Notes: generated by a model not told the origin, from the sequence alone. A DNA stretch of 64,000 nucleotides from Trema orientale (GCA_002914845.1 JXTC01000047.1:892381-956380); one strand, 5' to 3'. Numbered from the stretch's first letter, positions 13,701 through 25,760 are shown. Made by a program: numbers and translations.

Positions 13701-15017
13701 TTCCGCCATCCAGATGCCATAGCTGTTTGTGCTACTGTTTCTGCATGATAAATTTACAGTTTCAGGTCAAACTTATTAATGATATTATTTCACAGTCATA
13801 ATAAATTATAATACTCAAAATGTTATTGCTGAAAATTCGTTGCTGTAACTGAGGTTTGATCATCTCTTGTGTGTTCGTAAATTCAAGTTTGCCTAATAAT
13901 ATCAAATTTAGCATGCGTCATTGGCTCAATTAAACAGCAACAGGCTATTTAAGAATTGTCAAGACATCCTGGCTTGTGTACTTTAGGGAACTGTTTTTTG
14001 TTATCTGAGAGGAAAAGCGTCTTACTTCTAAAAATATCTGATGTCATATTTATTTGCTGTGCAGGGACGGAAATCTACCTGTTTCATTTATCCAGAAGTA
14101 CTTAATGATGAAACTGGATTTAACTAATGAAGCTGAGGTGAGGCAACACTGACTTGAATTTTATAAAGAGATAATATCTAGCACAATATAAAACTCAATC
14201 TGAAAAGAAAAGGCGCAGAGTACAAACTAACCAGGCTTTCATCTGCCTCTCTCAATCAGCTCATCATGCTTATATGATGAGAGTTGACCTTATTTATGTT
14301 TCTAATTGTAGTAAAAGTACTAATTTATGAAGAGCTTCAGATGCTTCTTTGCATAAGATTATGACTGTCATATTTCATCTTATGAAGTCTGCACCGGATT
14401 TATACTTTAGATTCTTTCCCCCACTAACGTCCATATTGGTTGTTTCTCACCTATTCTTCCGATCATTAATTAGTTGTCAATATTTGGTTATTTATATTGG
14501 TTACCTGGTTAATCCCGAAAGAAACGTACTACTTGGGAAAATGCTTCAAGGGACACTAAGTAGCTCGGGTTCTCGGTTGCTCGAAGTATCCAGCTGATCC
14601 AAAAAGACAACCATAATTATCTTGACACACGTTTTGCCTTGTAGAAAATTGGTATATCCTGAAACTAGTCCCAACTAGTTTCTTTTCGAATATCCAAAAA
14701 CTCCTTTGAATACAAGTGTTAATTAGTATTTTCTCCACTAATTTCTGAAAGTGAGTTCCTGGTCAAGAAATAACGTCGAAGCAAATTATCTATTCCGCTG
14801 TTTGCCTCTCTCATCAGAGTTTGGTTTCCCCTTGCAGGTTGAGATAAAATGTATGGGACAACCAGTGGTCCCTACTTTGCAGTTGTATAATTTAGTTGAT
14901 CTGTGGCTGCAAACAGCATCAACATCAGAGAGAATTTCAGCAACCATCGGGTCCTCCGCAAAGGATTTCGTGATGGTGCTTGCATATGCTCGAAAGGCTC
15001 CAGAATCACGATCATGA
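10733..15017 (+). CDS. DRIP2: E3 ubiquitin ligase, DRIP (DREB2A-interacting protein) type
   Basis: Predicted nuclear RING-type E3 ligase. Arabidopsis DRIP1/DRIP2 ubiquitinate the drought factor DREB2A. Exons are 10733-10847, 11615-11714, 12048-12381, 12513-12955, 13049-13099, 14065-14137 and 14838-15017. All are GT-AG and phase-consistent, giving 431 aa. The C3HC4 RING is complete: C19, C22, C35, H37, C40, C43, C56, C59. The codon for F39 is split over intron 1 (T|TT), which fixes that boundary. The middle is low-complexity and basic, including KKVRRVRRKRE, likely a nuclear localisation signal. The last ~90 residues (PQIRASYLRIKDG... TLQLYNLVDLWLQ) match the conserved C-terminal, RAWUL-like ubiquitin-fold region of DRIP and polycomb RING proteins. 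Assignment to DRIP1 or DRIP2 cannot be made without a tree. Intron 1 (767 bp) and intron 5 (965 bp) are the largest. Confidence 0.93.
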
Positions 15018-17204
15018 GTACGTGTTCTATGATTCAGCATCTTCAGAATATAAATTCTGCATCAGGGGAATTGGAGAGAAACCGGGCAGCTAGCCTACTG
15101 GCACGCCCGTCAAAGTGGTTCCTTTTCGTGGCATGGTAAACAGTCTTTGCCACACTTTCAAGTGTATTCTACTCTCCCCTCCCTTCCCCTTCTTAAGGTT
15201 TATTTAACACCATCTAATGAGCAACACGACTGATACACGGCTTTCCGGCGGCATCGCGTGTTAGGAACCTTTCTTGTAACATTATGTACTTTGTATCACA
15301 ATTTATAATGAGCCCTCTCATCCCTGCACTTAATTTATGTGAAAACGCGTACATTTTACCCTTGTCGTTTTAGCTTTGTGATCGCAAAATCTGCGGTGAA
15401 TATGCTACCGTAATGCTGTTTCTGCTGTTCTGTATGACACACCAGTTTCGTTTTATCCATGAACCACAGAGTTTGTCTTTTCCTGGCTTTGTGACAAGAT
15501 ACGTACCAAGACAAGAAGTGAAAATGAAACCTCAAAAAGTGAAAGATGCATGGCGACTCCAATAACAGCTTGCTGTCTTATTCGATTAAAAGACAAATTC
15601 GATACTACACAAAAATTATATAACATAGCCCCTCCACTTACTTAAAAGGCATTGCATTTTTTGTTTTTTGTTTTGAAAGATTCGAAGTGGATTTGGGTTA
15701 TTTTCTACAACTTTCAATATTAATACGAGGATTTTGGTAGACTTGACTCGTAGAATATGAAATTTATGTGATGCTCCTAGGGAGTAAAACATAATTTCTG
15801 TGATGCCACTCAAGAAAGTAGATTGTTTAGGGTTTAGTAATAACGGGTGACAATATTTTCCTTCACAAAATAGCTCTTAGCTTAAGAGATCTGCAGAGAG
15901 ACAAATATGTTCTACCTAAGCTCACTGTTCACAAACTATGAGATTGATTTGCTTGGCGTTACAGTAAATTTGTTCAATAGCAAGGATTATCTATTTAACT
16001 AAGACAATGCAAGAATTTCATGGAACAAATTCACCAGTACTTCTCAAGGCTCGAAAAACTCGACCATTCTCGAGTTTCTTCTACGATCTCATTCAATTAT
16101 ATCGAGAGTATTGCATAGAGCTTAGAAGGCAAGATAATTACATTTTTGTTATTGTTAAGGTATCAAGCCTGCTCTACAAAGAACCAGAAGGGAAAAATTT
16201 ATTGTAAACAACATAAAAAGTCATGGATATATTAACCTGCCAAACGATACAAGAATAGTACCATAGAGAAGTATTCTAACGGGTTAATGTAATTCGTTAA
16301 GAAACTGATATAACATTCTGAAAGAAATCACCAAATCGAAAACACTAGTAAGCTTTATAAGGGTCTTCAGACAAGCACTGTTGATAGAAGGCACTGGCTT
16401 CGAATGGACCATGACATCAATAATTCTTGACTTTTTCGTTTCCTTTATCCTTTAATCAATGTCTAAAGACTTTATTCTCACATGGGTCAGCGTAAAAGAA
16501 CTGCTACCAAAACCCCACTGCATTATGCATTACTCTGCCTAAGAGTCTCCTCCAAAAAGATGGATGTAGTGAACAAAATGCTCGTACACTTTGGGAAGTC
16601 TTTAGCTCCAAATTCAACTTCTAAACATGGGAATATACTCCTTTATTTATTTATTTTGAAAGGAAACATGGGAATATACTAATGATCAATGAGTGATAAC
16701 AAAAATAAGTATAAACAACGAAGGAACGCACATGTAACCCACAAATTTCTCAGTAATCCTCATAGAATTCACCAGCATGGCATTGACATTTGAACACCAA
16801 ATTTGAACATTCATCATCAAACCATATCGAAATTTGAACACTAATTTACAAGATGATAAGAACATAGAAGAATGACCATACTTTCAATCAAATTTCAAAT
16901 ACACTAATTCATAAACCAAGTACTGATTCACTTCCAGAAAACAACAGGAAAAAAAATATATGTTCTTTTGTCATTTCCCATTATTACATTTACAAAGATA
17001 TTGGGGGAAAAAAAAAGAAATACTGACATAAATGAACAAAAGATTATAAGCAAAATTAAACAATGCTATAGACCAAAATCGGAGAAACCAAACAATTCCC
17101 AAGTTGCTCCTTCCCTTCAAGATCTTGTAAATAACTCAAAATTGAAGCTTTCAAGTTCAAGAATCACTAAACCTGGTTACTCTAATTTGGGGCTTAAAAG
17201 GCGC
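15018..17204. other. Spacer between the DRIP and PRA1 3' ends
   Basis: The two genes converge here, so both 3' UTRs lie within this 2.2 kb. The DRIP 3' UTR probably covers about 15018-15330. The PRA1 3' UTR is at the right edge. I see no gene, transposon ends or strong repeats in between; short open frames have no recognisable domain. Confidence 0.55.
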
Positions 17205-17789
17205 CTAAACCCGGCTATACCCAGTGCGCGTGGGGCTTCCAACGACCGAAAGCAAGCCACCCTCGGCAGCTTCAAGCTCGTCGGAGTACAAATCGTCGGT
17301 GCTTCTAATCGTGGCGTGTAATAAAACGAGCGCGGCGCCAATCAAGACCGAAATCAACACATTGAGCCACACACTGGTGAGGACCAGGGCCACTATAGTG
17401 ACGAGGCCCAGAACGACCAAAATGAAGCGGTCATCGACAGTACAGCCCAAAACGACAACTGGGTCGTCGCGAAAGAAGTAGAGGGCGAACCAGGCGACGA
17501 AAACGACCAAGAAGACGATGAGGGAGACCGGGTGCCACAAGAGGCTGAGGAAGAGGATCACGAGTACGGCCATGGCGTAATTGACCCGGAAGTAGTTGAG
17601 GTTGCGCTTCATGCGGATTGTGGCTTCGCCGACGCTGTAAGGGCGGGTGAAGGCGGAGAAGGGCTGGACGAGCTCCCGCCATGGGCGGCGGCCCGTGGAG
17701 GATGTAGGTGCGGCGCGTGAGAAAGTGGTGGTGGAGGAGAAGCCTTGGGGACTCGTGGGGTAGTAGCTTTGTGGTGGAGGTGAAGACAT
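17205..17789 (-). CDS. PRA1: PRA1 family protein (prenylated Rab acceptor), B-clade-like
   Basis: Predicted small integral membrane protein of the Golgi/endosomal system that binds prenylated Rab GTPases in vesicle traffic. It is intronless, as plant PRA1 genes usually are, and encodes 194 aa, normal for the family. The N-terminal ~33 residues are Ser/Thr/Pro-rich. Then comes the conserved RRPWRELVQ segment (R35-P36-W37), R-x-N-L-x-Y-F-R-x-N-Y near residues 62-72, a first hydrophobic block (about 72-106, with [12 protein letters not shown]), the loop [15 protein letters not shown], and a second hydrophobic block (about 121-160). The soluble tail carries [10 protein letters not shown] and GGLLS. 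These features fit the PRA1.B clade. The neighbouring DRIP gene converges on it from the left. Confidence 0.92.
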   Translation of the reverse strand: MSSPPPQSYYPTSPQGFSSTTTFSRAAPTSSTGRRPWRELVQPFSAFTRPYSVGEATIRMKRNLNYFRVNYAMAVLVILFLSLLWHPVSLIVFLVVFVAWFALYFFRDDPVVVLGCTVDDRFILVVLGLVTIVALVLTSVWLNVLISVLIGAALVLLHATIRSTDDLYSDELEAAEGGLLSVVGSPTRTGYSRV

Positions 17790-17871
17790 TGGAGGGTTTT
17801 GGAGATGGATCTGTATGTGAAGCTTGAAGATGAATCACTCACAGTCACTCGGGCCTAAGGTTTCGAGAGCG

Positions 17872-17875
<4 letters not shown>

Positions 17876-17909
<34 letters not shown>
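17876..17909. repeat. (GA)n microsatellite in PRA1 5' leader
   Basis: A GA dinucleotide run of about 34 bases, 87 bp upstream of the PRA1 start codon, so a CT tract in the sense strand of the leader. CT tracts are common in plant core promoters and leaders. It is likely to vary in length between individuals. Confidence 0.9.
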
Positions 17910-17911
<2 letters not shown>

Positions 17912-18187
17912 TGAAAGTGAAAAGAGTTAGAGGTTTTTGTGGGTAATAAATGATTTTTGATATTTGTTGGGGGTGTAAATGAAAAGAAATGCGCGGTTTG
18001 ATATTTGTTGTGTAATGTGATGGTCACAACGTCGTTTTATTTCCGTGTTTATTCCGAGTCGTTTTGGGACACGTCGGCTATAACGTATTGATAATTACTA
18101 ATCACTTCACTTGATGGACGAGGGAACGGATCTTGTGCCTTTTAGGGGCCAGTTCGTCTACGTCTTCACTTGTTACATTTTATTTAG

Positions 18188-18428
18188 GTTGCCAATTCAG
18201 TTGGTATTTTTTTTTTTTTATACCTATGAGTAGGTATTTTTTTTCTAACCGTTGGATCATCATCTAACAATAATCTAACGGCTATAATGATGTGCATGAA
18301 AAGTTGTGCATCATTAATACTATTTTCCTCTCTTATTTTTTAATATAAAAAAATATGCATGATAAATTTTCATTGGCCAAATTGATACCTATACATAGGT
18401 AAAAAAAGAAATACCTACTGAATTGGTT
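18188..18428. mobile_element. MITE, CCAATTCAGTAGGTATTTTT family
   Basis: Terminal inverted repeats are visible. The left end is GGTTGCCAATTCAGTTGGTA, then a T run and ACCTATGAGTAGGTATTTTT. The right end is ACCTATACATAGG, A-rich, then AAATACCTACTGAATTGGTT. The interior holds TAACCGTTGGATCATCATCT and its partial inverse, as in the copy at 9052-9437. It is about 240 bp and non-coding. I could not fix the target duplication. Confidence 0.65.
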
Positions 18429-19200
18429 AAAACGTAATTCGTATTAATCAAATGATAAATGAAATTGGTCAAGTCCCCTAAGGAGACTACATCTGTGATT
18501 ATCGAACGAGGCCATAAAATATACAAATATTACCGTATATAAAATGAATGAAACTAGTCATCTTTCTCAAAAAAAAAGAAAATAAATAAATAATAAAAGA
18601 TAAAAAATAAAAAATGAATAAACTAATCATCTTCCTTTCAAAACCAGCAAATGAAATTTGGTGATGATTTTTATCCTTACTTTGGTGATGATTGTTATCA
18701 CTGCCTTCCTCGTTTTGGAAATAGAGTGACTTATGTACTGTGGATCCGTTTTCTTTCATCTCCAGTCACAGTTGATCTTATAAAATAAAATAATCTATTT
18801 CTCCTAGAAAAGAAAATCTCTCCTAGAAAAGAAAATCACCTCCCTTCCATAACAAAGAATGAATGAAAAATAAAATTACTACAACCTTTTGCCAGGATAA
18901 ATAATCTTTTGATTTTGAAATTCTTAAAAATTTGAGTGTCTCTTGTGTCTCTTTTCTTTGGCATGTACTCTTATATATGCTCAAGTAATGTTATTTGGGT
19001 GGTTAAAACTCACCCCACATCAGTTGATGTATATTTTTTAATGAAAAAACGAATGGATCATTACTCTTTTCAAAGCTCTACTAGACTACTTCATACTTCT
19101 GAAAAAAAAATTTATTAAATATTAAAACTTTACGCTCTCTCCACAATAATTTAAATGGGAATTAAGAATTGAAAAGTGAACGAGAGATTTTACGAAAGGA

Positions 19201-19265
19201 AGAAAAAGTAAAGAAGAAAGGCGTCTTGTATAAAGAAAAAGTAAAGAAGAAAGGCGTCTTGTATA
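19201..19265. repeat. Tandem direct duplication, 33-bp period
   Basis: Two consecutive copies of a unit beginning AGAAAAAGTAAAGAAGAAAG and containing GGCGTCTTGTATAA, identical by eye. Confidence 0.85.
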
Positions 19266-19665
19266 ACATCATAGGCTCGAGGTCAAATATGGTCATCATC
19301 TTATGAAAAGTGAAAGAGAGAGCAGTGTTGATAATAGGCGCCATTGTTGTTTAAATAAGAAAGGTGTGAGATTCACGTGAATTTAAAAACGTAGCTCATA
19401 AATATTTCCATAAATCTATTAATGCGTGTTGAACTTGCTTTTAACAAGTATTTTTCCTGAAAAACAAAAAGTTGGAAGAGTGTGATAGTTAAAATACAAT
19501 CCTTTATATTATACTTTGGCCTTCAACTACACAGAATTACCGATTTCTTACATACATAGAAATATATGTATATATATGTGTGTATACATAGTTGGCTGAA
19601 AAGAGGAAGAAAGAAAAACTAGTAAGTTAATTTTGACAAGAAAAAAAAAAAATGAAAGCTTTATA

Positions 19666-21978
19666 CTACATATCGTGAAAGAAATGGTAAGTCTTGATAT
19701 CTTCCACGATGAACCTAATAGCGCCAATGCAACCAAGAACTGCAACAACTGAGAACCATCCAACAATGGCGAAGTTAAGAAGCTGGAGACACACATGAAA
19801 TCTGCCATTGTTTTGGCTTCTTCTTCTGGCTCTCAGATATGCCAAAGCTGGGAAAACAAAGTCAAGAGGAGTGAACCCGACTGCGCCGCAAATGGACACG
19901 AACTCCCCAAAGAAAGGCATCGCCGCAGCAATGGCGGTTATGATCACCATGTAAATGGACGTCCAAACTAGTCGAACTAGCTTTTTCCTGGGCGCAAAAT
20001 GGCTTGTTGGTTTCTTGGTCAAAAGGGTTTCTTCAAAGTAAGCATATGTTGGCCTGCAATATATCTAAACAGAGTATTTCAAAGAAAAATGAAATCTAAT
20101 TTGATCATTTTTGTATGAAAAGTTTAGTTATAACTATTTGTTGGAAAAAATTAGAGTAGTGGTGATTAGGCTTTACCTGAAAGCAGCCAGAGATTTGGAT
20201 CACAGCAAAGAGATTTGCCATAACACTAGTCCATTTTGGATCACTCAGTGAGGAGAGAATGTAAGGCTGGACTTGTGATCCAAAAGCCCAATATCCCCAA
20301 AAGGCTAATTGCCAGTAACTCAGTACAATGATACTATATGCTGCTGATACACCTTTGTACATATTCTTCCTTGCAGGTTCTTTTACAGTATTCTGATTAG
20401 GAAAGAAGTAAAAAAGCTCAATAATATTGAACAAAGTAATCCATAACTAGATACCAAAGTTATGCCAACCTGAATCTCTGGAAGCATTGCATCTCCAAAC
20501 GAAAAGGCGATTGCCCCAAGTGCGTTAAAGGCTCGAAAGGTTTTAGTAGATGAGCTTCCCTGCAAACTGTAGTTGACTGATTTTCTATCAATCTTTTTTC
20601 CTACGAGGATAATAAAAGAGGGTTAGGAGTTGTAGTATCATATAGTTTGATAATAAGAGAGACTCAATCAAATTCACCAAGCATTTTTCCGAGGTCTAGT
20701 ACCATTATATATTGTCACACCAATAGTTGTGGAGGCAAAACCAATAGTACTGAAAGTACACAAAGCGTTTACCCATCTCAAGGAGTGAATATCAGGGAGC
20801 TGAGAGAGGAACAGTTCGAAAGCACCAAAGAAAATAATGAAGTGCTGCAAAGTCAGGGTCCCAGCACTATGGTAATACTTGTAAACAGCCTGAAAATTAA
20901 CAAGACTTTAGATCATAATAAACTAATTGTAAGAAGAGCCAAAGAAACAAAAAAATGTCACAGTAAAATTATGAGGTTGACTAGTAACCTTGAGGCTGCT
21001 CCCAGCAGCAATATGAATGGCGATGTTATTGCCCAAAGAAGCCACCTGTTGAAAAAATGCAATAGACCAGTAACCCCAGAATCCTTCAAGAATAAGAAAA
21101 GAAGATCCGGTCAAAGTCTATTTAGAAGGAATGTATGAAGTTGTTTCGCAATTTAGAAGGAATGTATGAAGTTGTTTACTGCGATTGACCAGATAAGTTG
21201 TTTATTCTAAATCTAAATCTAATGCAGGCGTTATGCTTCATAGCTAGATAAAATTCATAATAGGGACTTGTAAATTTCAAGGGCACCTGAAACAGCGGAC
21301 ATACTTTCCTGGCTACAAATTTATTTTGGTACTAGTTTATAAGCAAATATCAGAGAGACTATATTATACCAACCGAAAATGCTTTCTGCTAGACTCCGAT
21401 ATGTGATGTGCTTCTTTCCATTCCATTTCCAAAGAGACGCAATGAGAAGACTAGAATACCAAGTTGCAAGTGTTCCACCCACCAAGCTACTTACTCCTAT
21501 TTTCACAATACCATATCACAACATTAACAAGCCACATATGAACCACTAGAAAGAACAAAAGATATATGTTATCTAGATACATATATACTAGAAAGGCTCT
21601 ATTTGAAACTTGGAATTTATTATTGAATTCTCGACTCAGTTTTCCCTCGTAATTTTTTTTTTCCCCTTTTATATATCTTCACTTGGTTTTAATAAAAGGG
21701 AAATAGGAAAGAATTAAAGAAAAGATATAAAACGATTTACCAAGGGGCCAACCCAAAGAAGCAAGAGCAAAGGGCAAGGGAGCATAAGCGGCGGGCGTGG
21801 CGATGGTGGTGGCCACGTGAAACGCCGCGTGCTTCCACGTTCCTCTGCCTTCTGCTTCAAGCCCAGATGTCAAATCTTCTCCCTCTTCATTTTCTTCTTC
21901 TTCTGATGCAGTTTTTTGATTTGCCGGAACCATTTCTATCTGGGCTTTCTTAGCTTTATTATGCATAAATACACACAC
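19666..21978 (-). CDS. Amino acid permease, GABA transporter 1-like (AAAP family)
   Basis: Predicted plasma-membrane proton-coupled amino acid or GABA permease. Minus-strand exons are 21978-21741, 21496-21374, 21083-20989, 20889-20703, 20600-20470, 20392-20177 and 20064-19666. All junctions are GT-AG and phase-consistent, giving up to 462 aa. Family landmarks are GTWKHAAFHVATTIATPAAY (first helix), SLVGGTLATWYSSLL, GNNIAIHIAAGSSLK, FELFLSQLPDIHSLRWVNA, FNALGAIAFSFGDAMLPEIQ, YWQLAFWGYWAFG and CGAVGFTPLDFVFPALAYL. Together they give the roughly 11 hydrophobic segments expected. The N-terminus before about residue 45 is acidic (SEEEENEEGEDL) and cytosolic. The start is uncertain: 21978, 21966 and 21933 are in-frame ATGs, and 21933 (MVPANQK...) is equally plausible. 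LHT/ANT relatives are the alternative; GAT1-like fits best by conserved blocks. Substrate is not readable from sequence. Confidence 0.9.
21121..21178. repeat. Tandem 31-bp duplication in permease intron 2
   Basis: Two consecutive copies of TTTAGAAGGAATGTATGAAG followed by TTGTTT. It lies wholly inside the intron between exons 2 and 3 of the permease gene. Confidence 0.85.
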
Positions 21979-22906
21979 ATATATATATATGTACTATGTA
22001 TATATGTACTCTAATAGTAAAAAGAACTTAGAGAAGGTGATCAAGTAAAGCTTCTGAAAATAGGAAGTGGGTGTTTTTGACTGAGGTAGAGTGTTTGGTA
22101 TAAAAATCAAAGGCTTTGAATGATTTTTCGAAACAGTCAAAGGAAAAAAGGAGCAGGCTGTGAAGATTACACTATAGGAGTAATATTCAATCACTTTGAA
22201 GAGAGTAATCATCAAAGCTGGAAAGACCCACTTGGAGAATTGAAGATTGAAAAAGAGTGAAAAGAGTTGTGGACTCAAATGTTGGATATTTTCTTCGTAC
22301 TCGATCCTAAAAGTCAACACAATTTTTTACGAACATGCCAAACCAAACCAACTTAAACTTTAAAACAATAACACCCACCTATACAACCATTTTCATACTA
22401 GGACAGATTAAAATTTTCAGAATGTACAAACATCAATATAAATACTCTATTATGTGTAGATTATTAACTAATATCCTCGATGGACAAGGCGCCGGAGTTT
22501 TAAAAAATTATTGAACACATTTTTTTAATAGAAAACCCAAAAAAATAATTAATTACTTATTTATTTATTTAACCTTTTTTTTAAATTTTTTTTTAAAAGA
22601 CAGTTATAACTTATAAGTGACAAACTTTTCGAGTTACGTAGGACAGCAGAGCCACCACTTCCAAGCAATCGGCGACTTATTCCAACAAGTTCGAAGATAT
22701 GATGAAATCACCGAAACAGATAAATAAACGAATAAAACAAGGAAATAAATGACAAAAGATGTCGCTTTTATTCTTAAACGACGGAACGTTTTAGCATGAC
22801 GACGAAAGATGTCATATCTCCGTGAAACGACAATAAATATTTTCTTTTAAGGTTTAAAACAAAAAATTTTATAAAACCTGTCATGATATATGTATTAACA
22901 AGAAAT

Positions 22907-22970
22907 AATCTTACTTAATCCATTCGAGTTTTAATAATAAAAAAAAAACTCGAATGGATTAAGCAAGATT
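22907..22970. repeat. Near-perfect hairpin, 26-bp arms
   Basis: The left arm, 22907-22932, begins AATCTTACTTAATCCATTCG. The right arm, 22945-22970, ends CGAATGGATTAAGCAAGATT. By eye only one arm position mismatches, with a 12-nt A/T loop. No known miRNA sequence was recognised in it. Confidence 0.8.
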
Positions 22971-22990
22971 TTCTTGGCGATGGATAGACT

Positions 22991-23547
22991 CTTTTTGGGA
23001 GTATGAAGTCCGGATGGAATTTGATTGGCATTAAGACGGTATAGGTAAGGTTTTTGACAGGAGTGGCAACCTAACAATAAAAATGTTCAATTACTCTTCT
23101 AGTTTGAGTAGTACACGATGGAGAAGTGCGTGTTTATTGTTGGCGTTGAATTTCATTCTTCTGAATTCATCGTCCACATCTTCACAAAATTAACATTCTA
23201 CATGAGGTATCGTGCTGATTAGAAATTTCGAATGGAATATATGAGTCCGTATAGAATTTGGAATCAACCTTTTTGGGAGTATGAAGTCTGGATGGAATTT
23301 AATTGGCATTAAGACGGTATAGGTAAGGTTTTTGACAGGAGTGGCAACCAAGCAATAAAAATGTTCAAATACTCTTCTAGTTTGAGGAGTACACGATGAA
23401 GGAGTGCGTGCTTATTGTTGGCGTTGAATTTCGTTCTTCTGAATTCATCGTCCACATCTTCACAAAATTAACATTCTACATGAGGTATCGTACTGATTAG
23501 AAATTTCGAATAGAATATATGAGTCCGTATAGAATTTGGAATCAACC
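22991..23547. repeat. Two tandem copies of a 278-bp unit
   Basis: Unit 1 (22991-23268) and unit 2 (23269-23547) both start CTTTTTGGGAGTATGAAGTC and pass through GGTTTTTGACAGGAGTGGCA and TCGTCCACATCTTCACAAAA to GGAATCAACC. They differ at only a few positions. No coding capacity. Their position directly left of LTR-like sequence suggests a duplicated LTR subregion. Confidence 0.85.
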
Positions 23548-23890
23548 TTATTCTATAAGGTCCAATAAGCTACCGATTAGAATGAGATTTTATATCTATT
23601 CTGTTTAGACAAATGAATATTTAATTTATTCAGATAAGATAATTATCCTTTTTTGAGTTTTATAATTTGTGTAACAAGGTTAAAAGTATCCTAATGTCAC
23701 TTAATACTTGATTTTATAAGATAATTATGTGAATACAAAGGAAATATTTTCCCTATAAATACGCATGTATTTTCACATATTGAGTCATTCGCACTAATAC
23801 TAACTTGATCGAAGTCTCTTTTTTGCAGGTAGTCCCAAGCACATCCCAAATAGTTTCAGTTATAGATTTCATGATCACCATTAGTTCTCT
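23548..23890 (+). mobile_element. Probable LTR R/U5 remnant
   Basis: CCCTATAAATACGCATGTAT (a TATA-box-like core) is followed by a short leader-like tract (TTGAGTCATTCGCAC ... TTGATCGAAGTCTC) and TTTTTTGCAGGTAGTCCCA. This layout resembles the promoter and R/U5 part of plant Ty3/gypsy LTRs. No PBS or coding region follows, so it would be a solo LTR or fragment. The ends are not defined. Confidence 0.35.
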
Positions 23891-24530
23891 GTTCTCGTAA
23901 TTGTAGAATTTGACATTTACACCATCTCTCAAGTGTCAATCTTTATTTTAAATCCTCAATAATGACTTACTATATTTTAGCATCGAGTTTAAAAACATAT
24001 GAGACTTGGTCTTTGGTTTATGTTTTTTTCTCGATTCGGTTCTTAACCTTTAAATCTCACATTCCACATCTTAAAATTCTTTCTTCTTCTTCTTTTTTTT
24101 TTTTGGTTGTTCTGTTTGTGTCATTTTAAATCATTAGTTTATCGAAAAAAATAATACAAAATCGTGGTAACAAAATGTGATATTGAAAAAATTAAGTATC
24201 AAAATAAAAGAAGAACATAATATATTATAAGAACCAAGTTTGTGACATTTAGAAGTCAATGACAAAAATAAGATTTTAGCTATTTTCAAAAACCAAAAAT
24301 AAGATTAAATACTTCAACCTATCATTAACAAAACCTAAATAGCATGCCTATATGAATTAAAGCCTCAAAATTTACGAAGGTCATATGATTTGTCAAATAA
24401 ACGATCATAGACTTTTAGTCATAATTGACATCTTGTCAAAAATTTAAGGTAGTAGATTATGAAGTTTGAATTCCTCCAAAAGAAAAAAAAAAAAAAGAAA
24501 AAAGAAGAAGAAGAAGTTCGAAGATTTGGA

Positions 24531-25102
24531 GCCTCTTTGGATACACTTTTGTTTTTTTCGTTATCTGTTTAGATAAATAAAAATTTACAATTTTTCTTAG
24601 AAACATGCTTGGTAATATTGTTTTTGTTTTCTGTTTTAAAAAATTGTAAACAAAATTTTTGAAAATAATGGAAGTGAAAATTTATTTAAACAAGAAAGTA
24701 AAATCAGAAAATGGTATTTTTTAAAATCAAAATTTTTAAAGTAGATTTTTCGTAAATAAACTTCAAAAAGTGATAGTTTTTTTAATAACAGCTAAAAAAA
24801 TAGTATTTTTGTTGATGGTATTAGTTTTTTCAATAACAGTTTAAAAATAGTATTTTTGTAGATGTTATTTTTTTAATAAAATTTTAAAAGTGATATTTTT
24901 TAAATACACTTTTCAAACTGGTATTTTTTTAGTTAATTTTTATAGTTACCAAATATTTTATGTGTTTTGTTTTAAACAACTAAAAATGATTTGATGTGTT
25001 AGTAAGCAAGTTTTTATTTTCAAAATGAAAAAACATAAATAAAATTTTTGTTTTTGTTTTCAATTTTTATAAACAAAAAATTTGAAAGAGTATCCAAGCA
25101 TA
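24531..25102. mobile_element. TIR element, CTTGGATAC ends
   Basis: The left end is GCCTCTTTGGATACACTTTT. The right end is AAAGAGTATCCAAGCATACC, an imperfect inverse. The interior is A/T-rich with short repeated blocks (AATAACAG, AGTATTTTTGTTGATG, AGTATTTTTGTAGATG). It is non-coding, and no clear target duplication was seen. Confidence 0.45.
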
Positions 25103-25108
25103 CCTTTA

Positions 25109-25760
25109 GAGCCCGTTTAATTACAGTAGTGGTAATGGCAGTAGTAATAGTAATCAGAATGGAATAGAAAATAAATGGTAATGTAATGTAATTATGTTGT
25201 TTGTTGAAATAGTGGAATCAGTAGCTGAATGGACATTCTTATATTTGGTTAACTACGAAAATGAATGAAATTAGTTATATAATGACAAAAATACCCTTAA
25301 GCTTAAAACGAATATTTTAAGAATTTTAAATTACATTTAGTATTAAATTATTATTTTATTAAATTATTTTACATTTAGCATTATTTTATTTTATTAATTA
25401 TTTTATAATAATTATTTCATATATTTAATTAAAAAAACATTTGACAAGAAAAAATATTAAAAAAATATTTCATAAATAAAAATAAAAAATTATTATTTTA
25501 TTCATAAAATATATATTCTTAATAATTATCATTTTTCATTAATGTCACATTTTTCATACAGAATTAATTGGGGAAGAGAGAAAAAAGTCAATGGAATGGA
25601 ATAGGTTTTCACCCAAGGTTGGGTGGAATGCAATTCCATCAAATTCTTTTCTATTGAAAATCTTATTTCCATTCTAGAATCCCAAATAAACATTAGAATT
25701 GGGTTATTTTGGAATCTATTCCATTCATTTTATTTCTATTCTCCCAAAACAAACGGGCCC
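25109..25760. mobile_element. PIF/Harbinger-like non-autonomous element with TTA duplication
   Basis: Starts GAGCCCGTTTAATTACAG and ends AAACAAACGGGCCC, giving a 10-bp terminal inverse (GAGCCCGTTT/GGGCCCGTTT). It is flanked by TTA on both sides (25106-25108 and 25761-25763). The subterminal parts are also inversely related (GGAATAGA and TCTATTCC blocks). TTA duplications are characteristic of PIF/Harbinger and Tourist elements. It is 652 bp and non-coding. Confidence 0.6.

Larger units (their letters stand above)
17910..19665. other. Spacer upstream of PRA1 and downstream of the permease gene
   Basis: Contains the PRA1 promoter region, a MITE (18188-18428), A/T-rich sequence without a supported gene, a 33-bp tandem duplication (19201-19265), and the probable 3' UTR of the minus-strand permease gene near 19560-19665. 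Confidence 0.5.

Noticed and set aside
14751..15139. Alternative frames around the last DRIP exon
   Set aside because: Only the frame joined at 14838 continues the conserved C-terminal domain in phase with exon 6; the others have no family match.
20647..21138. Plus-strand open frame of about 163 codons inside the permease gene
   Set aside because: It runs antisense through permease exons 3 and 4, whose minus-strand translation is strongly conserved.
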